Assembly (NCBI RefSeq): GCF_030272615.1
Contig: NC_081406.1
Location: 246,381,218 to 246,445,217, forward strand
Direction: 5' to 3'
DNA: 64,000 nt
DNA from: Cryptomeria japonica
Lineage: Eukaryota; Streptophyta; Pinopsida; Cupressales; Cupressaceae
Every line of letters starts with the position of its first letter. Within the stretch, counting starts at the first letter, position 1. The notes beneath the pieces are model-generated. The model saw nothing but the letters and a program-made list of their open reading frames with translations. It had not been told where the DNA came from and made no database searches. This document shows, piece after piece, positions 9,880 through 20,601 of this stretch. The translations under genes were made by a program, and so were the position numbers.

Positions 9880-12177
9880 TTTTTTTGACAAAAGGCCAAG
9901 GTCTGTATTATATTAAATATTTAAATATAGAGATTACAATATATATGATGTTTAATATATTCCCCACTATACATCCAAGAGATACAAAATACCTAATAAA
10001 CCTGGCTCCAAATTAGAAGGGACAAACATTCTGATCAAAAAAGTATAGCAAAGACTCCTTATGACTTCGATGCTCAATTCATTGACCTAATTTTTGCTTG
10101 AATATCCTAACAAAATAGGGAGGAAAAAATCTACTACTGTTGACATCCTCCCCAAAAATATTGAAAATATGCTACTTCTCACAACCATCTAGTTGAAAAA
10201 ATGCTACTTCTCACAACCATCTAGCTGAAAATATGCTACTTGTCCCATCTCCTCGACCCTGAGAACCAACCATTGAAGATGCAGACCCTGAGAACCCACC
10301 ATTGAAGTTGCAAACACCTGAGAAGCTTTATTGAGCCAAAAAAAACCCAATGTACATCTCTATAAACTTCAAACACCAATCCCCAATTCCTGAGAAGAAG
10401 CAACATTGGCTAGAAGTGGGAAAGAAGACAAAAACCCATGCAGGTCAACCTAGGCATGGGAGTAGAGCTCCCACAAATCATTGAATTTAGCTATTGCTAA
10501 TGAAAACATGAGCTCCCCAATTTGATTCACATAGAAATGCATCCACTAGAGAAATGGAAGAGGGGATGCATGCCTCAATCCATTAATGAATGAGACATAA
10601 ACTGACCTTGCCACTATTTGTTTCATAATATAATCCCTATTATAAAAACCACCCACCCAAACATCCCCTGTATATAGGTCATACCTAGCCAACTGTAGAT
10701 TCAATTCCAACAAATTGAACAAAGATGAATGTACCAAAGGTCCAATCAAAATATTTGTGAATCCAGTGGAGAGTGATAAATCCATAATCACCGATGCCAA
10801 TCTAGACACCACCATACTAGGAGAGGCAAACATATTAGTTGCTAACCACTCTTCTCCTAAAACCATTCTCATTGCCCAATCAACTTCAGCACATGGAATT
10901 ACAAACTCCTCAAAGTGGGTTAGCATTTCTTTGCGGCTAAATCACATGGAAACCATCTTGCAAACCAATTCTGAAAGCCTTAATACTACTGATAAAACCA
11001 AACTTTTTTGTGAAGAAAATTCGACACCTAAATTTGGAAGGCAAGGCTTGAAGTCTCATATTTAATGTCGTCCAACCCATGTGACGAATTTGGAAAGCAA
11101 TTTTTAACTGGAAAAATTTGGGTGAAAACTATGATCTTTCATTACTTCTTTGTCCTTTCCTATCCAAGTGTTTATATTTCGTACTTTGCACAAGTTTACC
11201 TTTGCATCTTGTTTGTACTGTAATCTTCAAATTTGTGTGAAAGTCCTTCAGCCATCCATGAGGAAAGTGCTTCGTACACCCAAATCTTGCAAGTTGACCT
11301 CCAAGGTCACCATGTGTCAACCCATAAATGTCCCTCTTTCCCTAAGGACATCCAATTAAAATTTGAACCATGAACTACCAAAATCAATACAAGGTAGCTA
11401 TCATTCCTCTTTTTGTTGATGTCCGATGAAGTCATTTTTATGATTATCCTTCCCAAAAAAGATAAGTGAGGAGAAGGAAAATATCAATTCTGGCACTTTG
11501 TCACCTTACTCGGTTCACACACTATCCCCTTCTGAAGACTAAGTAGTCCTCTTCTAAAAAACCTACTGCAAACTACAAATATTAGGAGAAAAAAATACCT
11601 TTCCATGTTTACTCTCAATTGAGCTGCAAGTTGTTTGTCTCCATGTGCTTCCATTGATGACATAAATTCTCCTTCCAAATTTGAGTCACATCCCTTGTTT
11701 GCCAACAAATTTGCTAGTTGATTTGCTTCCCTATAACAATGCCCAATACAGTAGGATTCTAATAGAGCCATCACCTCCTGAACTTCTTGAATAATATAAT
11801 CTATACAACCAATTAGGAGCTTGATAATTCTTAAGAGCTGATATGATATCCAAAGAGTCCCCTTCTATCTCTAATGTTTTTACATATTATGAAATGGATA
11901 AATTAATACCAAGTAGGAGTTCTCTTTCCTCTACAATATTGTTTGAGCCATTTGGGATCTTAGCAAACCCCGCTTTCAAGACCCAACCTTCAGAATTTCT
12001 AATCACACACCCAATTATTGAAATTCCCGGATTGCCTCTCACAGCCCCAACAAAATTTATCTTATGAAACTACTTCTGAGGAGGTCTTCATCTATTTTCT
12101 TTCATGTTCACCTTTTTCCCAACATTTAGCATTAGACTTCCCTTAAATGGAAGTTTCAAATGCTTCCACACTTTCAT
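9880..12177 (-). mobile_element. Second LINE fragment, 3' part with RNase H
   Basis: On the minus strand the fragment begins with a LINE RNase H (about 12070-11690) and continues through a long degraded stretch to a poly(A)-like end, seen as T-rich 9880-9886 on the plus strand. The region after RNase H contains a 126-codon frame at 10926-10546 that I cannot assign. It is 5'-truncated or interrupted at 12178, where another LINE end is inserted. No matching target duplication was found at the right side. Confidence 0.78.
11640..12070 (-). pseudogene. LINE RNase H remnant
   Basis: Read on the minus strand the sequence gives NFVGAVRGNPG, then IIGCVIRNSEG, EIEGDSLDIISAL and, at about 11745-11695, CYREANQLANLLANKGCD. 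These are the plant LINE RNase H motifs. The first motif has Val where the family has the catalytic Asp (NFDGA). The order and spacing match the RNase H at 3237-2740, but the sequence is clearly diverged from it. Confidence 0.82.
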
Positions 12178-12188
12178 TAAGTTATGTT

Positions 12189-12524
12189 TTTTATTAAGGC
12201 AAAAACAGGTTTTGAAGGGACCCGAAACCCTTTAAAATCAGATTTTGAATGGATTTGGAACCCTCAACCAAAAAGTTGTCCTAACAAAAGGAACATGATA
12301 GCTCTAGACAACCATGGGTAAAGAAGGCACCCATAGCCCAAAAACATGGGTTTTAAGAAAGGGCTCCCACAACCAAAAACAAAGCTGCAAAAAGAACAGA
12401 CAACAGCCAACCTAAGGCCAAGAGCCATCAAGAGTTACATTTAGAGATACTCTTATGAGAGTGAAGAGTCATGTCAAAAGAAGGCTTAGAGAACTTAGAT
12501 TTCTTGCCCTTAACAGAAATCTAG
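12189..12524 (-). mobile_element. 5'-truncated LINE 3' end with 11-bp TSD
   Basis: This 336-bp insert is flanked by the direct repeat TAAGTTATGTT at 12178-12188 and 12525-12535. On the minus strand it ends GTTTTTGCCTTAATAAAAAA, with the reversed motif GGGTTTCGGGTCCCTTCAAA just before, the kind of 3' end also seen at 57337. It has no coding region and is a classic short product of target-primed reverse transcription with early stop. Confidence 0.85.
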
Positions 12525-12535
12525 TAAGTTATGTT

Positions 12536-12780
12536 ATAAACTAGCAATTGCACAATGGTGTGCAATGAGTACGCCGAGGAGGTGTGGAAGTTTAATCAAC
12601 AAAAAATGTCATATATTTTTTGATACATTTGTGTAGTACATGAGGTCAATTGGTAGGTCATTCAACGAATGATTTTGTTTATGCAAAAAAGGTTTGAATG
12701 GAGAAGTGATAACTTCAAATCAACTATGCATCCACTCATAGGGATCCAAACATTGTTGAAACAAAAGCCTTTAAATTAAG
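12536..12780. other. Unassigned AT-rich spacer
   Basis: Between the short LINE insert and the GA satellite I see no gene, repeat boundary or RNA signal. Confidence 0.5.
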
Positions 12781-12861
12781 AGAGAGAGGGATAGAAAGAG
12801 GGATTAATAGAACTTGGAGAAGAGTGAGAGAGGAAAGGAGATAGAGATGGCAATGGAGATG

Positions 12862-12923
<62 letters not shown>

Positions 12924-12972
12924 ATTATGGAAAGATGGATATAAAGAGGAAAGTAAATATGAATATAGAGGT

Positions 12973-13034
<62 letters not shown>

Positions 13035-13073
13035 ATTATGGAAAGATGGATATAAAGAGGAAAGTAAATATGA

Positions 13074-13159
<86 letters not shown>

Positions 13160-13208
13160 ATTATGGAAAGATGGATATAAAGAGGAAAGTAAATATGAAT
13201 ATAGAGGT

Positions 13209-13289
<81 letters not shown>

Positions 13290-13532
13290 TGGATATATAG
13301 AGGGAGACATGTATATAGGTAGAGGGGGGAGAGAAAATATAGGTAGAGGGAGGCAGAGATAGAGAGATATATAGAGGTAGAGAGATATGGAGAGATAATG
13401 AGATAGAGATAGAGGAAAATATGGAAAACTAAATATGGAGAGATAAAGAGGCAAAAAGATATAAATATAAATTTCTAGGGAGAGGGAGGGAGATGGATGG
13501 ATCTAGATAGAGGGAGACATAGATATAGATAG
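12781..13532. repeat. GA-rich satellite with higher-order repeat units
   Basis: Long (GA)n tracts alternate with a spacer that contains GAAGAATTATGGAAAGATGG and continues to AAATATGAATATAGA. The spacer occurs three times (about 12920, 13030 and 13155), twice followed by GGTTTAAATGGAGA. From 13280 it grades into irregular purine-rich repeats (GATAGAGA, GGGAGA). One strand is almost pure purine. The tract is the target into which the LTR element at 13533 inserted and resumes at 20135. Confidence 0.95.
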
Positions 13533-14318
13533 TGTTAGGATTCCCAAAGATACTGAGAGGGGGGGGTGAATCAATATCTAACTGGTTTAAGGATTTACTT
13601 GATTTAAAACATGTAAAGCATGTCAATATAGTGTACCGGTAAATCAAAAGTAATGCAGTAAACAAGAAAAACAATAACTACATGAAGAGAACACCATAAC
13701 ACAGTAGTTTAACGAGGAAACGAGTGTGGGAAAAACTTCGGTGGGATTTGTGACCCACAATATTCACTTACTGGCCAATAAGGGAATATTACTGCTACAA
13801 TAGGGGCCTACACATGAAGGAAGGCCAAGTGCCTAGAGCTCACTACTCAATTATAAAAGGAAGTCACACTGACTTACAAAAATGGATTATAATAATCCAA
13901 TGTCTTGTACTGCTTCAAAATAGCATCTGCTATGCTAGATCCAGTGCCGATTTTAGCTCTCTTGCATACATAAACCCTTAACCTAAAATTCACATATTAG
14001 GTCTACATTATTTCGCCTATCCTTCATTACCAAATGTTTTATAATGATCTCATACATATATGAGTCATCTTACAACTCGCCATGTTGGCTTACAATGATT
14101 TTACAATTAATTACAAAATATATTACAAATAAAATTCCTGTCGACCTGGGTGCCAGTATCCTTTCTTTCACTGTCGATGTTCTGTGTGTCGGTGTAGAGT
14201 TTGTCGTTGCCGGTGCCGGTATAATTGTCTTGCCGATATCATATGATTGCAAGGTTGCCATCAATGACAAAACCTTCAATCACCTACAATTTCTCATTGG
14301 AGTGTGCATTTGCCAACA
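13533..14318 (-). repeat. 3' LTR of the pol-less element
   Basis: 786 bp. In element orientation it starts TGTTGGCAAATGC and ends GGGAATCCTAACA. The purine-rich PPT abuts it at 14319. It carries an eight-C run in sense orientation (G8 at 13559-13566 on the plus strand). Confidence 0.95.
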
Positions 14319-14528
14319 ATCTCCCCCTTTGGCATTGATGGCAACACTCATGAGAAAAATCCAAAAAGTGTCGTCCAAAAAGAATCTGCCAAAATTGTAT
14401 GCCAAACGTATGTGCTCCCCCTGAGCTGATGGTGTCTTCTGCTAATCATTTTTCTCAATACCACCACTCCCCCTTTGGCATCAATGACAAAAGGTTGTCA
14501 AAGTGTCAACTGAGTGTGGTTTCCAATT

Positions 14529-17500
14529 TCATCCCTGTAACCGGTTGGTTACAATCTGAAAAAGGTCTGCCAATACCAGATTCAGGCTCTCAGTGAACCG
14601 TTCACTGTCCTTTAATGCGGCCTCTGTCCTCTGAATTGTATCGGTGAGGTGTTGCATTTGTTGTTCCGATGTCTTCTGTCCTTGAACCAATGCCTCAGAT
14701 ATCTCTTTTCTCAAGGAGGCGAGGTAGTCCAATTTTGGACTAAGTCTCCATTTCAGATCTTTTGCCTTTCCTTTTATTCTTTCCTTCTCTCTTTCAAATT
14801 TCTGAAGTTCCTCCTCAAAACCTGTTATTTTCTGCTAAAAAACTGATAATGGTTCAGATGAATTAATAAAATTGTCAGCTAATTTATTTATTTCTCTTGT
14901 ACCATACTGATCTTCTTGTCTATATCTACTGTCAAAAAGTTTGTTTTACATGTATCTCTGTACAACTTTTTAAATTCTTTTAGTGTTTTACATCGTGCCG
15001 GTAAAAGAGTGTCAAATTGTCTCATGGACTTTTGTATTTCCTTTTCAAAGAATTTATGTTTTTCTTTCTCAATTTTCTCTTTGAATGCTTCCTCATTTAT
15101 TTGTTCAGCTGTCACAATGTTGTCAGTAATATACTTAGACAATGTGTCAAGTTGATTTAAAGAATCTTTATTATCCACATTACACTTGGGTGCTACCATT
15201 TTCAAAATTGGAATTGTATCATCAATAGCTTTGTATGCTTGTGCACTGCACTCTGTTATTTTCTTGATTGAATCCAATAGAACTTCTGTCACATTTGTTG
15301 GTCTGAATTCTGCCATGGAAGAACCAACAATCTGTATTCCGTCGGTGTGAGCAACTTCTTTGCTTGTAGTAACCTTTGGTAGGTCAGTTTGTGTTTGCAT
15401 TTCTCTAAGCAAAGGTTTGGGTTTCTCAGCTGTTGCCGGTGGCACTGTCTTTGCATGAACTTGTTCCTGTGAGGGAGCCTATTGCTCTGCCTGTTTCTCA
15501 GTGTTGTCCACTGCTGATTTTTCTTCTATGCTGCCTATTGCCAGTGGCTCAGTAGTGAATCATTATGTACATCTATGGTCTTTGCCTTTCCAGTGTCCGG
15601 GGTCACTATAATGTTTTCTGCCAGTGGCTCTGTTGCCACATCTAATTTCCCAGTTGATTCTTTATCTACCACAATATTGACTTTCTGAGTGTCAATGTTC
15701 ATTGTATATAACACCTCAGAATCAGGATTTGTATCCTGATATTGCGTGTTCATACTCTCAGTAGCCTGTTGATTGTCAGTAGTAACTACCGGTGGAGTAT
15801 CTAGAGGCGGTGGGGATAAGTTGTCTATTATTTTTATACTGGGTGGTCCACCAACCTTACCTTTTCCCTTATCCTTTTGATATACCTTGATGGGTTTAGG
15901 GCTTCGATACTCTTCCTGCTTCTCCTTCTCTACAAAGAATATATCCCATGCATCAACTATTTCTTTTGTTACCTCATTCAGTCTACCTACCATCAGTGCT
16001 ACATGCTAGTGAGTAGTTGAAAATACTGACCAGTTAGCCTCAGAGATCAATTGATCTATCTCTTCAGGTAAGTTGATGGGATGCACAACAAGTAGTTTTT
16101 CAATCTTTATTTTCTTATCAAGCTCAACAATAGCTAGCCTTCTAGCTTCTAGTCTATTATATAGATCTGCCAGTATTTCATCAACAACTTGCATCAAAAA
16201 TTTCTTGTAAATATCTAAGTGTAAGATTACACTATTCTCTACTTTCTCCTTATCATCAGCCGATAGTGTATCATATAATTTGTTAATGTTTTTCAGCTTT
16301 CCATACTCTGTTATTTCATTGAGAATTTTATCAATGGGAGCAATAGTTTGTTGAGTCTTCTTCTTAGGGGTCATCTTCTTTTTCTTTGGAGTCAGTTTCT
16401 TTACTGGGGGCCTCATTGCTTGTTGCTTTTGTCTTGTTTTTCTAGGAGAAGGTGAGGGTACCGGTGAAGTTTTTCTCTTTCTTTCAACTCTTTTGAATTT
16501 AGCCGGTATGTCACTCTCAGAGGAAGTTGCAACCAGTGATAGATGAACTTTCGGTTGAAGTTCTTCCACTTCACTCTCCTTAATACCGGTTTGTCTTAAT
16601 ACATCTTCCTTGATAGCTTTTCCTGTCGGGTTCCTTTTCTAATAGTTGCCTCAACCTTCTTAACCCTTTTTCTTGATTGAATTTGGCTTTCTATTGTTTC
16701 AGCACTACCAAAATTTTTTTCTTCAGGTTCCTTTGGAGCTTCTAGGAGGGCTTTTGCATAAGTTTCTATTATGTTGTCATCAGTTTCATACCCCATTTCA
16801 GTTACCCAAATGGTTCTAGGAATAAATGCCTCCATCCAAATTTCATCCTTCTTTATTACAAAATAGATTTCATCCTTATATTTGTCCACAATTGCTTGTG
16901 ACAATCTAACTCTAGTTTTCATTCGGGCCTTCAATGCTTGAAAATACTCATTTATGTTCTTTTCCCTGTTCTCTCCCATGTTGTTCAGTAAATCTAACAA
17001 TTGTTTGCCTACTGGTATATCAAAACCAAAATTTCTAATACCAATACCGGGTACTTGTTTGGTTATGTACAACATCACACAAACAAGTAGGTTTCCAAAT
17101 CTGAATGTTCCTTTCTTTTCCCTTTTGATCTTTCCTAGATTGTCTATTAGCTCATCTTTAAGCCATTCACATATGTCTATCCTTGCATTATCATTTACCA
17201 TATCATAGGCACTTTTAATGCATAGGCTAGAGATTGAGTTTAACCTATTTGCATGTGTAGTTTTGTAGCCTAAGATCATATTGATAAATTTGACATTGAT
17301 ATCCGTTACATCATTTACCCTTAGTGATCTCTTGTCAAATGTTGCACCAGTTAGGTCTATCACTGTGTCATTTGAGACTCTCTTGGTTTTGTCAGGTCTG
17401 TTACCAGTGGAAGGTAACCCTATTACAACTTTGATAACTTCCTTAGTAATCTTGTGAATATAGTCCAACCAAAAGAATTCACCATGAACCCTGCTTAGCA

Positions 17501-17843
17501 AAATTCTTATGATATCCTTGGGAAAATCTGGGATACTAAGAATTTCTGTAAAACCTAGGGTTTCTATTATCTTGTGTTCAGTTTTGACATTTCTGGATTC
17601 ATCACAAATTATAGATTTATACATGTTTTTGATTTCATCATCACCCAATTCCTCTATATGATAATGTATATACATTCTAGGGTCTTCAACATAAACTACC
17701 CCCTTGGGGATTTTAGAGAATGCACCAATGTTATCATCTTTCTTAGCAATTTTGGGAACCAATTTGAAGACGGGTCTAGGGCGCTTAACTACCTCAACAA
17801 TAGTAGGGTTTGCAATGAATTCAGGATTAGATGAAGAAGCCAT
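14529..17843 (-). pseudogene. Second long reading frame of the pol-less element, function unknown
   Basis: About 3.3 kb of open sequence on the element's sense strand, in a few pieces. The largest is 415 codons (17843-16596), starting MASSSNPEFIANP. It contains a block with LLSRVHGEFFWLDYIHKI and VIGLPSTGNRP. This resembles in outline the R/VH-x4-WL...GLP pattern of plant transposon-associated proteins sometimes labelled 'putative plant transposon protein'; that relation is only a suggestion. Later parts contain a very basic stretch (KKLTPKKKKMTPKKK, about 16410-16360), a Pro/Thr-rich linker and predicted helices. No retroviral pol motif was seen. The frame is a fossil with a few breaks. Confidence 0.7.
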
Positions 17844-18217
17844 GGTTATAAATACCTTTATCTACCTTAAGGAGTGATTGCTTGATGAATTGCTTCGCTA
17901 AGGGTGCCTTCGCTCGGAAATTTTCGCGCTCTCGGAAGTTTGAATGCTCGGTGAATGAAAATGGATCCAAAATAATTGCTTTATAATGTCATTATCTCCA
18001 ATTACCACATTTAATGCTTTCCGATTAAGTTTAATGACTTAACTTATCTGCCACTATAGAAGTAATTTCAACTTCTTACCATCAACCGAGGGAATAATAG
18101 CATGTTTCTCATTTAGTTGCTAAACCCTCAAAGGATTTTCCTTCAGTTAGATGAAGAGTCTCCTGCCGATGGAGTGTTACTCTGTTCTGCTGGTGGAGGA
18201 GTATTTACATCAACATT

Positions 18218-19312
18218 CTAATCTGATTTTCTAATCCATTGTTTTGAGAATTCTTGCTTTACCTCTTCAACCTTTTCTTTACCTTTCAAACTAGGACCTT
18301 TGTTATTTGCCGGTGAGGTCTTGCTTCTACAAAATTTAGCAATGTGTCCAATCTTGTTGCAGGTATAACAAGTCACATTATTTTTCTGAATAAATTTCCC
18401 ATATCCTATGCCAGTATGTGTTTTGCATTGATTAGATAAATGTCCAAATCTTCCACAAACATAACATCTTACATTCATTCTGTAATTTTCTGAATTATGA
18501 CCAACTTTGTTGCATTTAGAACATTGATCGGTGGGTGTATTGGTGTTCTGATAATTTCTAGATCTACACTGATTTGCTCTATGACCATACTTGTTATAAT
18601 TAAAGCATTTTCCATTTAATTTGTAAGTAGTAGGTTGTCTTACCGGTTTGCTATGATCATGATTTTTTGCAGTACTAGAGCTTTCACCAACTTCAAAGCC
18701 AAGCCCATTTGTATCACCATTAGGTATTTGATTCTTCAGCATGTCACCAAGTTCTTCTGAACTTTTCTTGAATTTTTCTTTGTGATGATTTGCAGCAGTT
18801 TGTTCACTTTCCAAGATTCCTTTCTGTCTTATGAGTTCAGTTCTGTCATTTTGTGTGTGCATTAAATCTATCTTCAACATATCATTTTCATGACTAAGTC
18901 TTGTGTTCTCATTTCCAGCATCATTTAGTCTTCTGGCCAAGTCTTCTTCATTCTTCTTCCTATCTTCAATTTCTTTACAAAATCTCATAGTCATATCCTG
19001 CATCTCATTCTGTGTTGTACTGATCTCTTGTCTTAGCTTGTTTACTAGATCATTAAGAGTTTCCTTTTCATCATTCTCATTCTGTATCTTTTCACAAAGT
19101 TCTCTTCTCTTATTTCTTCCAATGGTAAGATTTTCTTGAAGCACTTGAATAATGTCCTGAGCAGCCTTCAGATCATCTTCAAGTTTGATATTCTTCAACT
19201 TTTCTGCATCATAGTCTGAAAGAGTTGTTTCCAATTGTTTCTTCAAGTTTTCCATCTCTACCAATGTCAAGATCTTCCTCAAGCTGTTAGACTTCTGAAA
19301 ATAGAGGACCAA
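18218..19312 (-). CDS. Coiled-coil plus zinc-knuckle gag-like protein of the pol-less element
   Basis: A 364-codon open frame. The first half (residues about 20-190) is charged and heptad-rich, with segments such as NDLVNKLRQEI and RLNDAGNENTRL, and predicts a long coiled coil. The second half has at least four CCHC-type knuckles: CFNYNKYGHRANQC (a degenerate one), CSKCNKVGHNSENY (last Cys replaced), CYVCGRFGHLSNQC and CYTCNKIGHIAKFC. A basic KGKEKVEEVK tail follows. Zinc knuckles of this spacing bind retroelement RNA in nucleocapsid domains. I see no recognisable capsid domain; the coiled coil may serve for assembly instead (inference). The more likely start is an internal Met (MENLKKQ), about 20 residues in. 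Confidence 0.85.
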   Translation of the reverse strand: MVLYFQKSNSLRKILTLVEMENLKKQLETTLSDYDAEKLKNIKLEDDLKAAQDIIQVLQENLTIGRNKRRELCEKIQNENDEKETLNDLVNKLRQEISTTQNEMQDMTMRFCKEIEDRKKNEEDLARRLNDAGNENTRLSHENDMLKIDLMHTQNDRTELIRQKGILESEQTAANHHKEKFKKSSEELGDMLKNQIPNGDTNGLGFEVGESSSTAKNHDHSKPVRQPTTYKLNGKCFNYNKYGHRANQCRSRNYQNTNTPTDQCSKCNKVGHNSENYRMNVRCYVCGRFGHLSNQCKTHTGIGYGKFIQKNNVTCYTCNKIGHIAKFCRSKTSPANNKGPSLKGKEKVEEVKQEFSKQWIRKSD

Positions 19313-19324
19313 GCTCTAATACCA
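19313..19324 (-). promoter_or_regulatory. Primer-binding site, tRNA-iMet type
   Basis: The minus strand reads TGGTATTAGAGC two bases inside the 5' LTR, one mismatch from the TGGTATCAGAGC site that pairs with the 3' end of initiator methionine tRNA in most plant LTR elements. It defines the sense strand of the element as minus. Confidence 0.9.
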
Positions 19325-19326
19325 AT

Positions 19327-20129
19327 TGTTAGGATTCCCAAAGATACTGAGAGCGGGGGGGGGGGGGGGGGGGGGGTGAATCAGTATCTAACCGGTTTAA
19401 GGATTTACTTGATTTAAAACATGTAAAGCATGTCAATACAGTGTACCGGTAAATCAAAAGTAATGCAGTAAACAAGAAAAACAATAACCACATGAAGAGC
19501 ACACCATAACATAGTAGTTTAACGAGGAAACCCAGTGTGGGAAAAACCTCGGTGGGATTTGTGACCCACAATATTCACTTACTGACCAATAAGGGAATAT
19601 TACTGCTACAATAGGGGCCTGCACATGCAGGAAGGCCAAGTGTCTAGAGCTCACTGCTCAATTACAAAAGGAAGTCACACTGACTTACAAAAATGGATTA
19701 TAATAATCTAATGTCTTGTACTGCTTCAAAATAGCATCTGCTATGCTAGATCCAGTACCGGTTTTAGCTCTGTTGCTTACATAAACCCTTAACCTAAAAT
19801 TTGCATATTAGATCTGCATTATTTCGCCTATCCTTCATTACCAAATGCTCTATAATGATCTCATACATATATGAGTCATCTTACAACTCGCTATGTCGGC
19901 TTACAATGATTTTACAATTAATTACAAAATATATTACAAATAAAATTCCTGTCGGCCTGGGTGCTGGTATCCTTTCTTTCACTGCCGGTGTTCTGTGTGC
20001 CGGTGTAGAGTTTGTCGTTGTCGGTGCCGGTATAATTGTCTTGCCAGTATCATATGATTGCAAGGTTGCTATCAATGACAAAACCTTCAATCACCTACAA
20101 TTTCTCATTGGAGTGTGCATTTGTCAACA
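19327..20129 (-). repeat. 5' LTR of the pol-less element
   Basis: 803 bp, aligning end to end with the 13533-14318 LTR. The main length difference is a homopolymer of 22 G on the plus strand (19355-19376), against eight in the other LTR. This LTR is followed on the minus strand by the primer-binding site. Confidence 0.95.
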
Positions 20130-20134
20130 GATAG

Positions 20135-20539
20135 AGGGGGAGAGAGGGAGACATAGGTTGAGATGAACATAGAGTGGGAGAGGAAGAGGAAGACAAATGT
20201 ATAGAGACAATGAGAGAGGGTGGAAGAGACATAGATAGAAATTAACAGGGAGTTAGAAAATGAGATATAGAAGAAGAGGGAGAGGGAGAGATAGAGAGAA
20301 ATAGATGGTGAGAGAGAGAGTCATAAAGAGATAATGATATAATGATATATATAGTTTGAGAGAGGGAGAGGGACAAAGAGACAAACTATTAGAGAGTAGA
20401 TAAATAAATAGAGATGGGGAGAGAGAGAGAAATAGGGGGAGATAGAGAAGTAGAGAAAAATAGGGAGAGATAGATATATGGGAGGATAGATAATGATATA
20501 GATACATATTGAAAGATAAAGGGCTCAAGAGAGGTAGAA

Positions 20540-20601
<62 letters not shown>

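Larger units (their letters stand above)
13533..20129 (-). mobile_element. LTR retrotransposon without visible pol, TSD GATAG
   Basis: Two LTRs (13533-14318 and 19327-20129) with TG...CA ends bound an internal region of about 5.0 kb. The 5-bp TSD GATAG is at 13528-13532 and 20130-20134. On the minus strand an initiator-methionine tRNA-type primer site (TGGTATTAGAGC, 19324-19313) follows the 5' LTR, and a polypurine tract (GCCAAAGGGGGAGAT, 14333-14319) precedes the 3' LTR. The interior encodes a coiled-coil/zinc-knuckle protein and a second long reading frame, but no protease, RT, RNase H or integrase motif. The LTRs differ at roughly 40 positions by eye (about 5 %), nearly all transitions. 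It is structurally whole but non-autonomous, with a few breaks in the second frame. Confidence 0.93.

Noticed and set aside
10546-10926. 126-codon minus-strand frame as a host gene
   Set aside because: It lies between a LINE RNase H and the LINE poly(A) end on the same strand and is most simply part of the LINE 3' region.
12977-13454. Open frames encoding Glu-Arg or Leu-Ser repeats
   Set aside because: They are translations of the (GA)n satellite in either direction, with no start context, composition or similarity of a real gene.
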